Of a stretch of 52,776 nt of DNA, positions 33,148 to 41,630 are shown one piece after another; position 1 is the first letter of the stretch; every line of letters begins with the position of its first letter. Under the pieces are notes generated by a model, which saw only the letters and a list, made by a program, of their open reading frames with translations, ran no database searches and had not been told where the DNA came from. The stretch covers positions 1-52,776 of the forward strand of contig CAIRSA010000575.1 of the NCBI GenBank assembly GCA_903881085.1, given 5' to 3'. The translations under genes and the position numbers were made by a program. The DNA is from an uncultured Acidobacteriia bacterium. Lineage in GTDB: Bacteria > Acidobacteriota > Terriglobia > Bryobacterales > Bryobacteraceae.

Positions 33148-33667
33148 CGTGATCGGCTCCTGCTGTCTTATCGGCAATTTGCTCGATCTCGACAGCAGTC
33201 GCGAACCGTTCGCCAAGGCCTTTAAACAGGCCCGTGACAAACGGCGCTAAGCCAGCCCTATGGGATTGATAATGAACGTGAACGGAGTGTTCTTCGAGGA
33301 GGCTGCAGTAGAACCTTGGCGGGGCCAGATGTGGCAGCACCATGCTGACGCGGGAGTGGAAGTCGGGCAGGTTGACGAGGAATTCACGCAGCGTCTTGCC
33401 ACCGGCCGCCATCATGTCGCCATAGCCTTCCTGGGCGGTGCGCAGGATCCAGTGTTTACCGAACGCTTCGAGAATTACCGGGGCGGGGGTTTGAAGCACC
33501 TCGCTGGCGGCACCCACCAGGGAGTAAGTCATGGCGTCGGGGTAGCCTTCCGTGCTGACGAAGACGTCTTCATCTACGTTGGCCTTTTGTTTGATCTGTT
33601 CCCAGACCTCCGCGCCGTGGGCGGAGATGACCATCTCTTCGATCGCGCGATTCACCATGCCGTACAT
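33125..33667 (-). CDS. H-NOX heme nitric-oxide/oxygen-binding sensor
   Basis: A 180-residue H-NOX protein (MYGMVNRAIEEMVISAHGAEVW). The proximal heme ligand is His104 in NLPDFHSRVSMVLPHL and the heme-propionate motif Y-x-S-x-R is YQSHR at about residues 133-137. In bacteria, H-NOX binds ferrous heme and NO and controls a partner kinase encoded next to it; the next gene is such a kinase with an HNOBA domain. ATG 33667 has GGGAG seven bases upstream and gives the standard length; the open frame reaches back to 34009, but those extra codons read through the repeat element. Confidence 0.95.
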   Translation of the reverse strand: MYGMVNRAIEEMVISAHGAEVWEQIKQKANVDEDVFVSTEGYPDAMTYSLVGAASEVLQTPAPVILEAFGKHWILRTAQEGYGDMMAAGGKTLREFLVNLPDFHSRVSMVLPHLAPPRFYCSLLEEHSVHVHYQSHRAGLAPFVTGLFKGLGERFATAVEIEQIADKTAGADHDEFVVRW

Positions 33668-33774
33668 TGGGATACTCCCTTCCTGGTGATAGTGGGAGAC
33701 GGGGCGGAGAATTCTCAGGATATTTAGTGGTGAGGCAGGCGAATTGGCCATAGGCGCTAAGTTAGCCCCGGAAT

Positions 33775-34060
33775 GCCGATTACCAATCGGCCGCAGATTG
33801 CCAATCCAATGTCGCTTACATTGACCAGAACCCACCATTGTAGGTGCCGATGCTCTTGTGGCGCAGACACTCATGTCTGCCGCGTCGAGACTCGTCTCGC
33901 CGTGTTCGTAACGCCTTCGAAATACACGAATACTTGCATTAGCAACAAAGCCCAGAGGAAAACGTCTCGACACGAATGTCGAGACGGCAGGCAAAAGTGC
34001 CTGCGCCACAAAACCTCCAATGTAAGCGACATTGGATTGCCAATCTGCCCAACATCGGCT
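33775..34060. repeat. MITE-like element with long terminal inverted repeats
   Basis: A 286-base non-coding element. Near-perfect 31-base inverted repeats lie at 33793-33823 and 34018-34048 (one mismatch, starting GCAGATTG and ending TTACATTG), and the outermost bases GCCGAT are also mirrored. A second inverted pair, TTGTGGCGCAG (33856-33866) and CTGCGCCACAA (34001-34011), lies inside, with GTCGAGAC-type palindromes between. No transposase is encoded. The right end reappears, with one difference in 25 bases, at 49779-49803 in this window. It sits just upstream of the H-NOX operon. The rest of the 33668-34072 interval carries no other feature. Confidence 0.75.
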
Positions 34061-34072
34061 GAAGGATCACCC

Positions 34073-34723
34073 TTAAGGTCGTAGAGGCTCGGCGAATGAC
34101 CTGTATTTTTGCAGGAATGCCTGGGCCGTTTCTTCGGCGGTGCGCTCGGTTAAGCCCTCAGGCAACTGGAACAACTGTGTGGCGGGTTCGGCTGTGTCGA
34201 GGTTTAGAATCACGCGGTCGGCGTGGCTACCATCGGTGGTGGTGATAGTGGAGTCCAATGCCGTGCAGTTGAGTTCAGGGGCTACCCAATTGGATTGAGT
34301 AACGGGGGAATCGGGTTGGTTGCGGATCACCAGCACGACATTGCGGCCGAGGCGGTTGGATTGCATGTCGGGGTTCGTCGATGCCTGCTTGCAGGCACCG
34401 GCGGCCATTTGGTGCAGCAGTGCCTCGGCGGGTGAGATGGCAGAGGTGGTCTTTGAAGCGGTGAAGGGTTCTACGCGGATGTGCTGGCGGCGGGAGAGAT
34501 CGATGATCTCGATGGCTTGGCCCAGTTCCCCAGATGGTGAGGTGACATCGGTTACGCGCACGATGGAACCGTCGGCGCGGTGGGCCACCAGGTGATTCGC
34601 AATTTGGGAGGGCGCGGAGGCGCCGGGGGCGAAGTGCCGAACCTGTCCCTTGGCAGTGAACGAGGTTTGCGCCGAAAGCAGGCTGGATAGCCCGAACATG
34701 AGGATTAAGGAATAGCGAATCAT
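34073..34723 (-). CDS. secreted protein of unknown function
   Basis: A 216-residue protein with a clear signal peptide (YSLILMFGLSSLLSAQ). The mature part looks beta-rich with no recognised domain; it has short blocks such as NHLVAHRADGSIVRVTDV and two cysteines (ACKQA, LNCTAL) that could form a disulfide. Many Acidobacteria encode families of such small exported proteins. It is transcribed leftward towards the repeat element and appears to stand alone. Confidence 0.65.
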   Translation of the reverse strand: MIRYSLILMFGLSSLLSAQTSFTAKGQVRHFAPGASAPSQIANHLVAHRADGSIVRVTDVTSPSGELGQAIEIIDLSRRQHIRVEPFTASKTTSAISPAEALLHQMAAGACKQASTNPDMQSNRLGRNVVLVIRNQPDSPVTQSNWVAPELNCTALDSTITTTDGSHADRVILNLDTAEPATQLFQLPEGLTERTAEETAQAFLQKYRSFAEPLRP

Positions 34724-34849
34724 ATGTATCGCTAGCTTATTCCAAATGCTAATGGAAAGTCAGGGGGTTGTTGGCTAGTCAGTACCAGGGCCCATGTTTG
34801 TTTAGTACTAATGCGGCGACGCATCCAATCCACGCTAGAATAATGGATT

Positions 34850-35755
34850 ATGCGCCTGTTGCTTTGTATTGGATTTACCACCGCTCTTGCATTCGCACAG
34901 TTGAAGTCGGCCAAAGACAAGACGACGTTTGAAGCTTATGTGCGCCAGACACTGGCCTGGGGCCCGCAAATCAATGTGGAAGTGAGCGATGCGAAGCCCG
35001 CTCCGCTGACTGGATTCGTCGAGTACGACGTCAAAGGCTCGGCCAACAATGTGACGCAGGAGGAGGTCTTTTATGTGTCGCCCGATGGACAGAAGATCGT
35101 CCGCGGCACGGTGTTTGACGGCAAAGCGAACCCGTTCAAGCAGAATCTGGACAAGATCAAGGCTGATTTTACCTCGGCAAACTTGGGTACTCCGGGCGCT
35201 CCGGTGGTGATCGTGATGTATAGCGACTTCCAGTGCTCGTTCTGCCGCGCCGAGGCGAAGCTGCTGCGCGAAAACCTGATCAAGACGTATCCGAAAGAGG
35301 TGCGGTTGTATTTCAAGGATTTCCCGCTTGAGCAGCTGCACGATTGGGCGAAGTCGGCTGCCATTGCAGGTCGTTGCGTGTTCCAGCAGGATTCGCAGAA
35401 GTTTTGGGATTATCACGATTCCATTTTTGATAAACAGGGCGAGATCAACCTGGCGAATCTGAAGAGCATTGTACAGGCTTGGGCGGCAACGAAGGAACTG
35501 GACTCGCTGAAGCTGACAACCTGCATCGATCAAAAGGCGACGGAAAAAGAAGTGGAGCGGAGCCAGGAAGAGGGCCGCTCGCTGGGCGTGAACTCCACGC
35601 CAACCATGTATATCAATGGCCGCAAGGTGTCTGGCAGCCTGCAGTGGGAGATGCTGAAGCAGGTGATTGACTCTGAGATCAAGTATCAAAAGACGGCGAA
35701 GAACGCCGGGGAAGATTGCGGCTGCACGATTGCGTTGCCGTCGCTGGTTAAGTAA
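34850..35755 (+). CDS. DsbA-like thioredoxin-fold protein, secreted
   Basis: A 301-residue protein with a signal peptide (LLLCIGFTTALAFAQ) and a DsbA-type thioredoxin domain in the C-terminal two thirds. The redox motif is CSFC in VIVMYSDFQCSFCRAEAKLL; the cis-proline segment is GVNSTPTMYINGRKVSG. It is likely a periplasmic thiol oxidoreductase that forms or isomerises disulfides. A TAGAAT at 34836-34841 would place transcription at about the ATG, so the message may be leaderless. The M28 peptidase gene follows immediately after the stop codon. Confidence 0.88.
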   Translation: MRLLLCIGFTTALAFAQLKSAKDKTTFEAYVRQTLAWGPQINVEVSDAKPAPLTGFVEYDVKGSANNVTQEEVFYVSPDGQKIVRGTVFDGKANPFKQNLDKIKADFTSANLGTPGAPVVIVMYSDFQCSFCRAEAKLLRENLIKTYPKEVRLYFKDFPLEQLHDWAKSAAIAGRCVFQQDSQKFWDYHDSIFDKQGEINLANLKSIVQAWAATKELDSLKLTTCIDQKATEKEVERSQEEGRSLGVNSTPTMYINGRKVSGSLQWEMLKQVIDSEIKYQKTAKNAGEDCGCTIALPSLVK

Positions 35756-37558
35756 ATGATGAATCGGAAAGTTTTTATCGCCGGCGGCCTGGCTTTGGCC
35801 GGCAGTCTGTTGGCCGCGGATCTGGAACCGGCGAAGTATCTGGAGCATGTGAAGTATCTGGCTTCGGAGAAGTTGCGCGGACGCGGCGATGGCATGCCGG
35901 AGCTGGAAACGGCGAGCCACTATATCGCCAAGCAGTTTAAGGCGTTCGGGCTGAAGCCGGTGGGCGATTCGATGTTTCAAGCTTTTCAGGTGACCACCAA
36001 GGCGGAACTGGGCAGCAAGAACCGGTTGACGGTGAAGGCCGGTTTGAAGACCGTGCTGAAGTTTGAAGAAGACTTCGTGCCTCTGAATTTTTCGTCGTCG
36101 GGCCACGCGGCTGGGCAGATGGTGTTTGCCGGCTACGGCATTACTGCGCCTGAGTATAATTACGACGATTACGCGGGTCTCGATGTAAAGGACAAGATCG
36201 TAGTGATCTTCCGGCGCGAGCCGCAGGAATACGACGAAAAGAGCGTGTTCGCGGGCAAGAACTACACGCGCCATTCGCAGTTCGATTCGAAGGCCATCAA
36301 CGCGCGCATGCATGGCGCGAAGGCGGTGATTCTGCTGACCGACCTTTCGAGTTCCACGCTCGAGAAATTTGGCAGTTCGGCTGGGCCGGACAATGCCGGC
36401 ATTCCGTTTGCGATGATCAAGGCCGATCTGGCCGAGGGCTGGTTCAAGGCTTCGGGAAAGACGCTGCGCGAGATTCAAGAAGCCATCGATAAGGACTTGA
36501 AGCCACGCTCGTTCGCGCTGCCGGAGTCGGTTGAAGCTGACCTGACGGTGGACATCGCGCGCAAGGTGAAGACGGTGCACAACGTGCTGGCGTATCTGCC
36601 GGGCAAGACCGATGAGTACGTGGTGATCGGTGCGCATTACGATCATCTTGGTCTGGGCGAGCAGTTTTCCATGGCTCCGGCGATGGCCGGCACGCCGCAT
36701 CTTGGCGCGGATGACAATGCCTCGGGCACGGCAGGCGTGATCGAGCTGGCGCGGTACTTTTCGCACAAGCCGAAGATGGAGCGAGGCATTTTGTTCATGG
36801 CATTTGCTGGCGAGGAGCATGGGTTGCTGGGGTCGGGTTATTACGTGAACCATCCCATCCTGCCGATTGAGAAGGCGGTGGCGATGATCAATATGGACAT
36901 GATCGGGCGGATCCGCGATGGCAAGGTTTTCCTTGCTGGTTCGGGCACGGGCTCGACGCTGAAGAAGCTGGTGGAGGATGCGAAGCCGCATTCCACGCTG
37001 GAGTACGATATTTCCGAGCAGGCCGGGTATGGGTCGAGCGATCATACTTCGTTCACGGCAGGGCAGGTTCCGGTCCTATTTTTCTTTTCCGGGCTGCATG
37101 CCGATTATCATAAGCCGAGCGACACCTGGGACAAGATCAACGCCGGAGACGCAACGAAGATGCTGGCATTCGTGTCCGAGTTAACTGAGAAGCTGGCTGC
37201 GGGCGCGCGTCCGCTCTATGTGAAAGTTGCGCCGCCGCAGATGGGTGCGCATGGGGCGGCGGGCGATAGCGGCAGCGGCGGCGGTGGCGGATATGGGCCT
37301 GATTTCGGCAGTATTCCTGATTTTTCCGAGCCCCCAAAGGGCGTGCGGTTTGCAGATGTGCGCGCCGGATCGCCGGCCGATAAGGCCGGGTTGAAGGCGA
37401 AAGACATCCTGGTTTGGTTCGATGGGAAAGAGATTTTGAACCTGTACGACTTCACCTACGCGTTGCGTAGCAAGAAGCCTGGTGACGAAGTTGAGGTGAA
37501 AGTTCTGCGCGGCGCGGAAACTGTGACGGTGAAGGTACTATTGACCAAGCGCAAATAG
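35756..37558 (+). CDS. secreted M28 family metallopeptidase with PDZ domain
   Basis: A 600-residue zinc aminopeptidase-like protein. A signal peptide (FIAGGLALAGSLLAAD) is followed by a region with a PA-type insertion (about 95-240), the M28 catalytic domain (about 270-480) and a C-terminal PDZ domain (about 510-600). Zinc-site segments: GAHYDHLG, GADDNASGTAG, AGEEHGLLGSG, NMDMIGR and SSDHTSF. A glycine/serine-rich linker (GDSGSGGGGGYG) joins the PDZ domain. It should cleave N-terminal residues from peptides in the periplasm or outside the cell. The ATG directly follows the stop of the DsbA-like gene. Confidence 0.92.
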   Translation: MMNRKVFIAGGLALAGSLLAADLEPAKYLEHVKYLASEKLRGRGDGMPELETASHYIAKQFKAFGLKPVGDSMFQAFQVTTKAELGSKNRLTVKAGLKTVLKFEEDFVPLNFSSSGHAAGQMVFAGYGITAPEYNYDDYAGLDVKDKIVVIFRREPQEYDEKSVFAGKNYTRHSQFDSKAINARMHGAKAVILLTDLSSSTLEKFGSSAGPDNAGIPFAMIKADLAEGWFKASGKTLREIQEAIDKDLKPRSFALPESVEADLTVDIARKVKTVHNVLAYLPGKTDEYVVIGAHYDHLGLGEQFSMAPAMAGTPHLGADDNASGTAGVIELARYFSHKPKMERGILFMAFAGEEHGLLGSGYYVNHPILPIEKAVAMINMDMIGRIRDGKVFLAGSGTGSTLKKLVEDAKPHSTLEYDISEQAGYGSSDHTSFTAGQVPVLFFFSGLHADYHKPSDTWDKINAGDATKMLAFVSELTEKLAAGARPLYVKVAPPQMGAHGAAGDSGSGGGGGYGPDFGSIPDFSEPPKGVRFADVRAGSPADKAGLKAKDILVWFDGKEILNLYDFTYALRSKKPGDEVEVKVLRGAETVTVKVLLTKRK

Positions 37559-37631
37559 GGCGTCACACTGAATACAAGGATATTTGGTCTATTGGTTTTG
37601 ATGGAATCGGACGATTAGACTAACTAAGGAC

Positions 37632-38261
37632 ATGCAACTAGCGACGATTTCTCCCGCCAAGATCTACAAGCTGCCCCCGCTGATTCTTCACCCCTTTTCG
37701 GACGCCGCAGGGCCGAACAAACTGGTTGAGAGTTCTCGCGCGAGCATGATGATTCAAGGGCTGTTACCGAACAGCGAGTTTTCCGCCGATCAACTTGATA
37801 GAAAGCTGCTCGACGGGCGGTTCTGTGAGATCCGCATGTTGTATTACGTCGGTAAGGATCTGTTGCGCTGGATCGATCAGTGCATGGATGTGGTTGAGCG
37901 CGACGAAGCGTTGATCAATGCGGGAGTGAAGGCGCAGAGTTTTGCTGCCTACTTGATCGAGGATCCGCCGGACGCAGTGCGTGAGAAGCTGAAGAAGTGG
38001 GGCGTGGCCGATTATAAGGCGATCTTTACCCGCGCGGTTGGGTTGAATTCCGTGTTTGCGGAAGCGCCGACTCGCGATCAGCTCAGCGACGAATTCATCC
38101 GCAATTATTACCGGTTTGCCGATCACATGTTCGCGTGCCGCCAGATGCTGCATGCATTCAGTGAGATTCGCGCAGTGAACTTCACATTCGATCTTTACGC
38201 ATCGGGCGAGTATTCGCGCATGCTGGAACGCGAATGGGAAGATCAGATGGGCGGCGAGTAG
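37632..38261 (+). CDS. conserved protein of unknown function
   Basis: A 209-residue soluble protein, no domain recognised. It is helical, with blocks MLYYVGKDLLRWIDQCMDVVERDEAL and NYYRFADHMFACRQMLHAFSEI. An AAGGAC precedes the ATG. Its 3' end overlaps the convergent lipoate-ligase-like gene by 19 bases. No functional link to the neighbours can be read from the sequence. Confidence 0.65.
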   Translation: MQLATISPAKIYKLPPLILHPFSDAAGPNKLVESSRASMMIQGLLPNSEFSADQLDRKLLDGRFCEIRMLYYVGKDLLRWIDQCMDVVERDEALINAGVKAQSFAAYLIEDPPDAVREKLKKWGVADYKAIFTRAVGLNSVFAEAPTRDQLSDEFIRNYYRFADHMFACRQMLHAFSEIRAVNFTFDLYASGEYSRMLEREWEDQMGGE

Positions 38262-38884
38262 CTCTTCAGGCGCTTGGTTAACTCTTCTTTCGTAAGTGGA
38301 AGTTTCGTAAGGAATTGGGCGTGCGTTTTGCCGTTCCTGTGCGCTGGTTGGCGCGCGGGTTCGCAGAGCAGGCGCTCAATGTCGGTCAGGTCGAACGTTT
38401 CGTAGAGAATGGTGCCGTGGTGCAACAGGTGGTTGCGGGTGCGGCGCTGGGCGTTGCCTGAGAACTTGCGTCCCTGGTAGAACACGTCGGAGCCTTCGAT
38501 GGTCAGGTCCGGTAGATCCAGGACACGGATCAATTCCCCTAATAGTAGCTCGTAACTTCTTTCGATGCTTGTGTATGCCGGATGTTCTTGAAGTGATATG
38601 TGCACTGAGTAGACTAGGCATCCGGGGCCCAAAAGTATCGTTCCACCGCCCGACTCCCTACGCACCACCGCCACCCGCTCAGCGGCACACGTCTCCATGT
38701 GGACATCACGCTCGGCGCTGCAGGATCGCCCCAGTACAACCCGCAGTTCCTGACTTTCATACAGCTCCATGGCTGGGCGGAACCGCGGCAGTTCAATCGG
38801 TTCCTCATTTTGGGGCTCCAAAACTTCAATCGCCTGCGAAGCCCGGCGCGGTATCGGGGGGGCACCCCATAGAAAACCTCTCAT
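38243..38884 (-). CDS. lipoate-protein ligase A family protein (single-domain)
   Basis: A 213-residue BPL/LplA/LipB-fold protein. Visible family blocks: VVRRESGGGTILLGPGCLVYSV (the RRxSGGG lipoyl-AMP loop) and DVFYQGRKFSGNAQRRTRNHLLHHGTIL, whose lysine is the expected catalytic residue. LplA of E. coli is about 340 residues; this form lacks the accessory C-terminal domain, as do sHdr-linked and other short lipoate ligases. It is divergent from an operon whose second gene encodes a GcvH-like protein, the natural substrate for lipoylation. That context makes it the likely lipoylating enzyme of the operon (inference). Confidence 0.85.
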   Translation of the reverse strand: MRGFLWGAPPIPRRASQAIEVLEPQNEEPIELPRFRPAMELYESQELRVVLGRSCSAERDVHMETCAAERVAVVRRESGGGTILLGPGCLVYSVHISLQEHPAYTSIERSYELLLGELIRVLDLPDLTIEGSDVFYQGRKFSGNAQRRTRNHLLHHGTILYETFDLTDIERLLCEPARQPAHRNGKTHAQFLTKLPLTKEELTKRLKSYSPPI

Positions 38885-38963
38885 TGACTCTAGAGTAGCG
38901 TATCGGTGTTAATTAGCGTCAGTGGTCTCTGACCCTAATTAATTGACTCTGGAGTAGCGTATC
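38884..38963. repeat. 21-bp direct repeats bracketing a palindrome in a divergent promoter region
   Basis: A 21-base sequence beginning TTGACTCTAGAGTAGCG occurs at 38884-38904 and again, with one change, at 38943-38963. Between them, 38909-38942 is a palindrome: TTAATTAGCGTCAG, six bases, CTGACCCTAATTAA (13 of 14 positions pair). The arrangement looks like a short REP-like element that duplicated its target on insertion. It lies between the lipoate-ligase-like gene, whose ATG touches the left repeat, and the desulfurase operon. The TTGACT at each repeat start could also serve as a -35 box. Confidence 0.65.
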
Positions 38964-38983
38964 AGGCATTGTAGGGAGTTAGC

Positions 38984-40087
38984 ATGCCCGTTTACCTTGA
39001 TTGCGCTGCCTCTTCCCCGATGGATCCCCATGTGCTCGAGGTGTGTCTGCGCTACATGCGTGACGAGTTCGGCAACGCCAGCAGCCGGTCGCATGGATTC
39101 GGCAACGAGGCGCGCAAAGCGGTTGAGCGGGCGCGCGATCAGGTGGCGGCGGTAACCGCCGCGCATCGTGGCGACGTCTTTTTCACAAGCGGCGCGACGG
39201 AAAGTAACAATCTGGCAATTCTGGGCTTAGCCGAAGAGGGCCGGCGCACGAGCAGAATGCATCTGGTCAGCAGTAGTATTGAGCACCGCGCCGTGCTGGA
39301 GCCGATGGAGGCGCTCGCCAAACGTGGGTTTCGCGTGACCATGGTGCCACCGGGGAAGGGCGGCTTTGTCGATGCGGAGGCTGTGGCGGCGGCGGTGAAC
39401 GATGACACGCTGCTGGTTTCTGTGATGCATGTGAACAACGAGACCGGCGTGATTCAACCGGTTGAAGAGATTGCGGAACGTTTAGCCGCGAAGTCCGTCT
39501 TCTTCCACGTGGATGCAGCGCAGGGTTTTGCACGGGAACCGAAAGCACTGAAGAATGAAAGGATCGATCTGATCAGCATCAGCGGGCACAAAATCTGTGG
39601 ACCGAAGGGCGTGGGCGCTCTGATTTCGCGGCGTCGCGGACGGGAACGTGCGCCGCTGGCACCGCTGACCTTTGGCGGCGGGCAGGAGCGCGGGCTGCGT
39701 CCGGGCACGCTGCCGGTGGCGCTGATCGCTGGGCTGGGTGAGGCCGCGGTACGATGGACGGCTAATCGATGGGCGGATGGTCTCGCGTTTCGGCAGAGGC
39801 TTCTGGATGGGCTTGAGCCATTGAAGCCGCTGGTGAACGGTGACCTCGACCGCCTGCTTCCGTTTATACTGAATGTCTCGATCCCGGGGTTCGAGTCTGA
39901 CACGATCATGCAGGCATGGGAAGATATTGTGGCCGTCAGTAGCGGGGCGGCGTGCTCGTCGGCTTCGTACACGTGCAGCTACGTGCTGCCGGCCAACCGG
40001 TCGGCGTCGGCGATTCGGTTTTCGTGGTGCCATATGACAGAGATGCCGGACACGGCGGCGATGGTGGAGGCGTTACGGAGAGCGTGA
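38984..40087 (+). CDS. cysteine desulfurase, DndA/IscS type
   Basis: A 367-residue PLP enzyme that removes sulfur from cysteine and holds it as a persulfide. The start VYLDCAASSPMDPHVLE, the PLP-binding lysine in SGHKICGPKGVGAL, the GGGQERGLRPGTLPVALIAG block and the active-site cysteine in SSGAACSSASYTC all fit; the GGQERGLRPGT form is closest, from memory, to DndA. No dndBCDE genes are present, so it is not a DNA phosphorothioation enzyme here. As first gene of a nine-gene operon with a lipoyl carrier and radical SAM enzyme it is the probable sulfur source. The ATG follows GGGAG. Confidence 0.9.
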   Translation: MPVYLDCAASSPMDPHVLEVCLRYMRDEFGNASSRSHGFGNEARKAVERARDQVAAVTAAHRGDVFFTSGATESNNLAILGLAEEGRRTSRMHLVSSSIEHRAVLEPMEALAKRGFRVTMVPPGKGGFVDAEAVAAAVNDDTLLVSVMHVNNETGVIQPVEEIAERLAAKSVFFHVDAAQGFAREPKALKNERIDLISISGHKICGPKGVGALISRRRGRERAPLAPLTFGGGQERGLRPGTLPVALIAGLGEAAVRWTANRWADGLAFRQRLLDGLEPLKPLVNGDLDRLLPFILNVSIPGFESDTIMQAWEDIVAVSSGAACSSASYTCSYVLPANRSASAIRFSWCHMTEMPDTAAMVEALRRA

Positions 40088-40542
40088 GTTTGCTTGCTTA
40101 CAAGAGGGTGCGGTTTGGCACCAGATTGCCCATGGACCGGCTGTACACGCGGTCGCATTATTGGCTGCTCGAAAATGAACCCGGAAATTGGCGAATCGGA
40201 TTCACGAAATTTGCATCTCGTATGCTGGGGGATATTGTCGAGTTCCAAGTGGAGCCGGCCTCGGGGGCCCGGATTACGATTGGCGACAAGATCGGCTGGA
40301 TTGAGGGTTTCAAGGCCGTCAGCGAAATCTATTCCGTTGCCGAAGGGGCGTTCGGACAAGTCAATCCGGCACTGAAGGACGACATCACGCTGCTGGAGTC
40401 TGACCCTTATGGCAACGGCTGGTTGTACGAAGTGCAGGGTCGGGCGGAACCAGATGCGGTGGACGTCCATGGTTATGTGTCGATTCTTGATGCGACAATA
40501 GATAAAATGTTGGACACGCGGCACGAGAGCGGAGAGAAATGA
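40084..40542 (+). CDS. GcvH-like lipoyl carrier protein
   Basis: A 152-residue protein beginning at GTG 40084, inside the desulfurase stop (GTGA). It aligns with glycine cleavage H protein: HYWLLENEPGNWRIGFTKFA, RMLGDIVEF, IGWIEGFKAVSEIYS and DPYGNGWLYEVQ. Lys77 in EGFKAVS is the expected lipoyl attachment site. GcvP and GcvT are absent, so a role outside glycine cleavage is likely, as for LbpA carriers of the sHdr sulfur pathway or other GcvH paralogues. A lipoate-ligase-like gene lies 1.2 kb upstream on the other strand, and the next gene overlaps by four bases. Confidence 0.85.
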   Translation: MSLLAYKRVRFGTRLPMDRLYTRSHYWLLENEPGNWRIGFTKFASRMLGDIVEFQVEPASGARITIGDKIGWIEGFKAVSEIYSVAEGAFGQVNPALKDDITLLESDPYGNGWLYEVQGRAEPDAVDVHGYVSILDATIDKMLDTRHESGEK

Positions 40543-41630
40543 GCAAGTCGCAATATTTGATGATCGGCGGGTTTCTGGGTGCGGGTAAGACCACCGCCAT
40601 CTTGAAGCTAGCCCGCATGCTGACGCGCGCCGGTAAGACCGTGGGCCTGATCACCAACGACCAAAGCGTGGGCCTTGTCGATTCCGTGGTGCTCTCGAAC
40701 GGCGAGTTTGCAGTGGAAGAGATCACCGGCGGCTGCTTCTGCTGCCGCTTCAATTCGCTGGTGGACGCATCGGAGAGGTTGTCGACGGAGACGCGGCCCG
40801 ATGTGTTTATCGCCGAGCCAGTGGGCAGCTGCACGGATCTTGTGGCGGCGGTCAGTTTTCCGTTGAAGAAGATCTATGGCGACGATTTCCGCGTTGCGCC
40901 GTTGAGCGTGTTGATCGATCCGATCCGCGCCGAACGAATTCTGGGTTTGGCCGCGGGGAACAGCTTCTCGCCGAAGGTTCTGTACGTTTACGGCAAGCAG
41001 TTGGAAGAGGCTGAAGTCATCGTTATCAATAAATGCGATCTGTTGGATGCCGCGCGGCAGGATCGCCTGGAAGCAGCGTTGCGCAAGGCCTATCCGCAGG
41101 CCGATGTGGTGCGTATTTCGGCGCGCGCGGAACAGGGCTTGGACGCTTGGCTCACCCGCATGACGGCGGAAGAGTTGCAGGCCGAATCCGTGCCCGACGT
41201 CGATTACCAAATCTATGCCGAGGGCGAAGCGCTGTTAGGATGGCTGAACGTTTCGGTGACGATTCGCACTGCGCAAGATGTCGATGGCAATGAGCTGCTG
41301 CGGGGCATAGCGGCGAACACGCGCAAGGCGCTCGAAGGCGTGGAGATCGCGCATCTGAAAATGACGTTGGTGCCGGAAGAAGATGGCGGCGACATCGGTG
41401 TATTGAACCTGGTTCGCAGCGACGGCACTGCCGAAATGTCACACTCGTTAAAATCCGCGCTCGACGCTGGCGAATTGCTGATCAATCTCCGCGCCGAAGC
41501 CGAGCCCGAACTATTGCGGCAGAGCGTGTTGGACGCGCTGGCGGCCTGCGGCTGTGAAACCGAGTTGAAGCACGTAGAGTTCTTCCGGCCAGGTAAGCCG
41601 GAGCCCACCTACCGGATGGCGCATCGATGA
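40539..41630 (+). CDS. COG0523/CobW-type G3E GTPase (metallochaperone-like)
   Basis: A 363-residue SIMIBI-class GTPase. Walker A is GGFLGAGKTTAIL, the metal-binding CxCC motif is in EEITGGCFCCRFNSL, and the guanine-specificity motif is INKCDLLD. Family members deliver metals or support cofactor insertion. Its C-terminal half (from about residue 220) has no recognised domain and includes two cysteines (AACGCETEL). It begins inside the stop of the GcvH-like gene and ends overlapping the next gene by four bases. In this operon a role in assembling a metal centre of the ferredoxin, radical SAM or DUF116 proteins is plausible but unproven. Confidence 0.85.
   Translation: MSKSQYLMIGGFLGAGKTTAILKLARMLTRAGKTVGLITNDQSVGLVDSVVLSNGEFAVEEITGGCFCCRFNSLVDASERLSTETRPDVFIAEPVGSCTDLVAAVSFPLKKIYGDDFRVAPLSVLIDPIRAERILGLAAGNSFSPKVLYVYGKQLEEAEVIVINKCDLLDAARQDRLEAALRKAYPQADVVRISARAEQGLDAWLTRMTAEELQAESVPDVDYQIYAEGEALLGWLNVSVTIRTAQDVDGNELLRGIAANTRKALEGVEIAHLKMTLVPEEDGGDIGVLNLVRSDGTAEMSHSLKSALDAGELLINLRAEAEPELLRQSVLDALAACGCETELKHVEFFRPGKPEPTYRMAHR

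Noticed and set aside
33668..34009. N-terminal extension of the H-NOX protein
   Set aside because: The frame is open, but it translates the MITE-like repeat; the ATG at 33667 has a ribosome binding site and gives the normal 180-residue H-NOX.
34835..37045. A 736-codon open frame on the minus strand
   Set aside because: It is antisense to the DsbA-like and M28 peptidase genes, both of which have clear motifs. Its product is arginine/histidine/leucine-rich without domains, as expected from the shadow of GC-rich codons.
38984..40087. DNA phosphorothioation (Dnd) system suggested by the DndA-like desulfurase
   Set aside because: No dndB, dndC, dndD or dndE gene is present; the downstream genes are lipoyl, radical SAM and terpene related.
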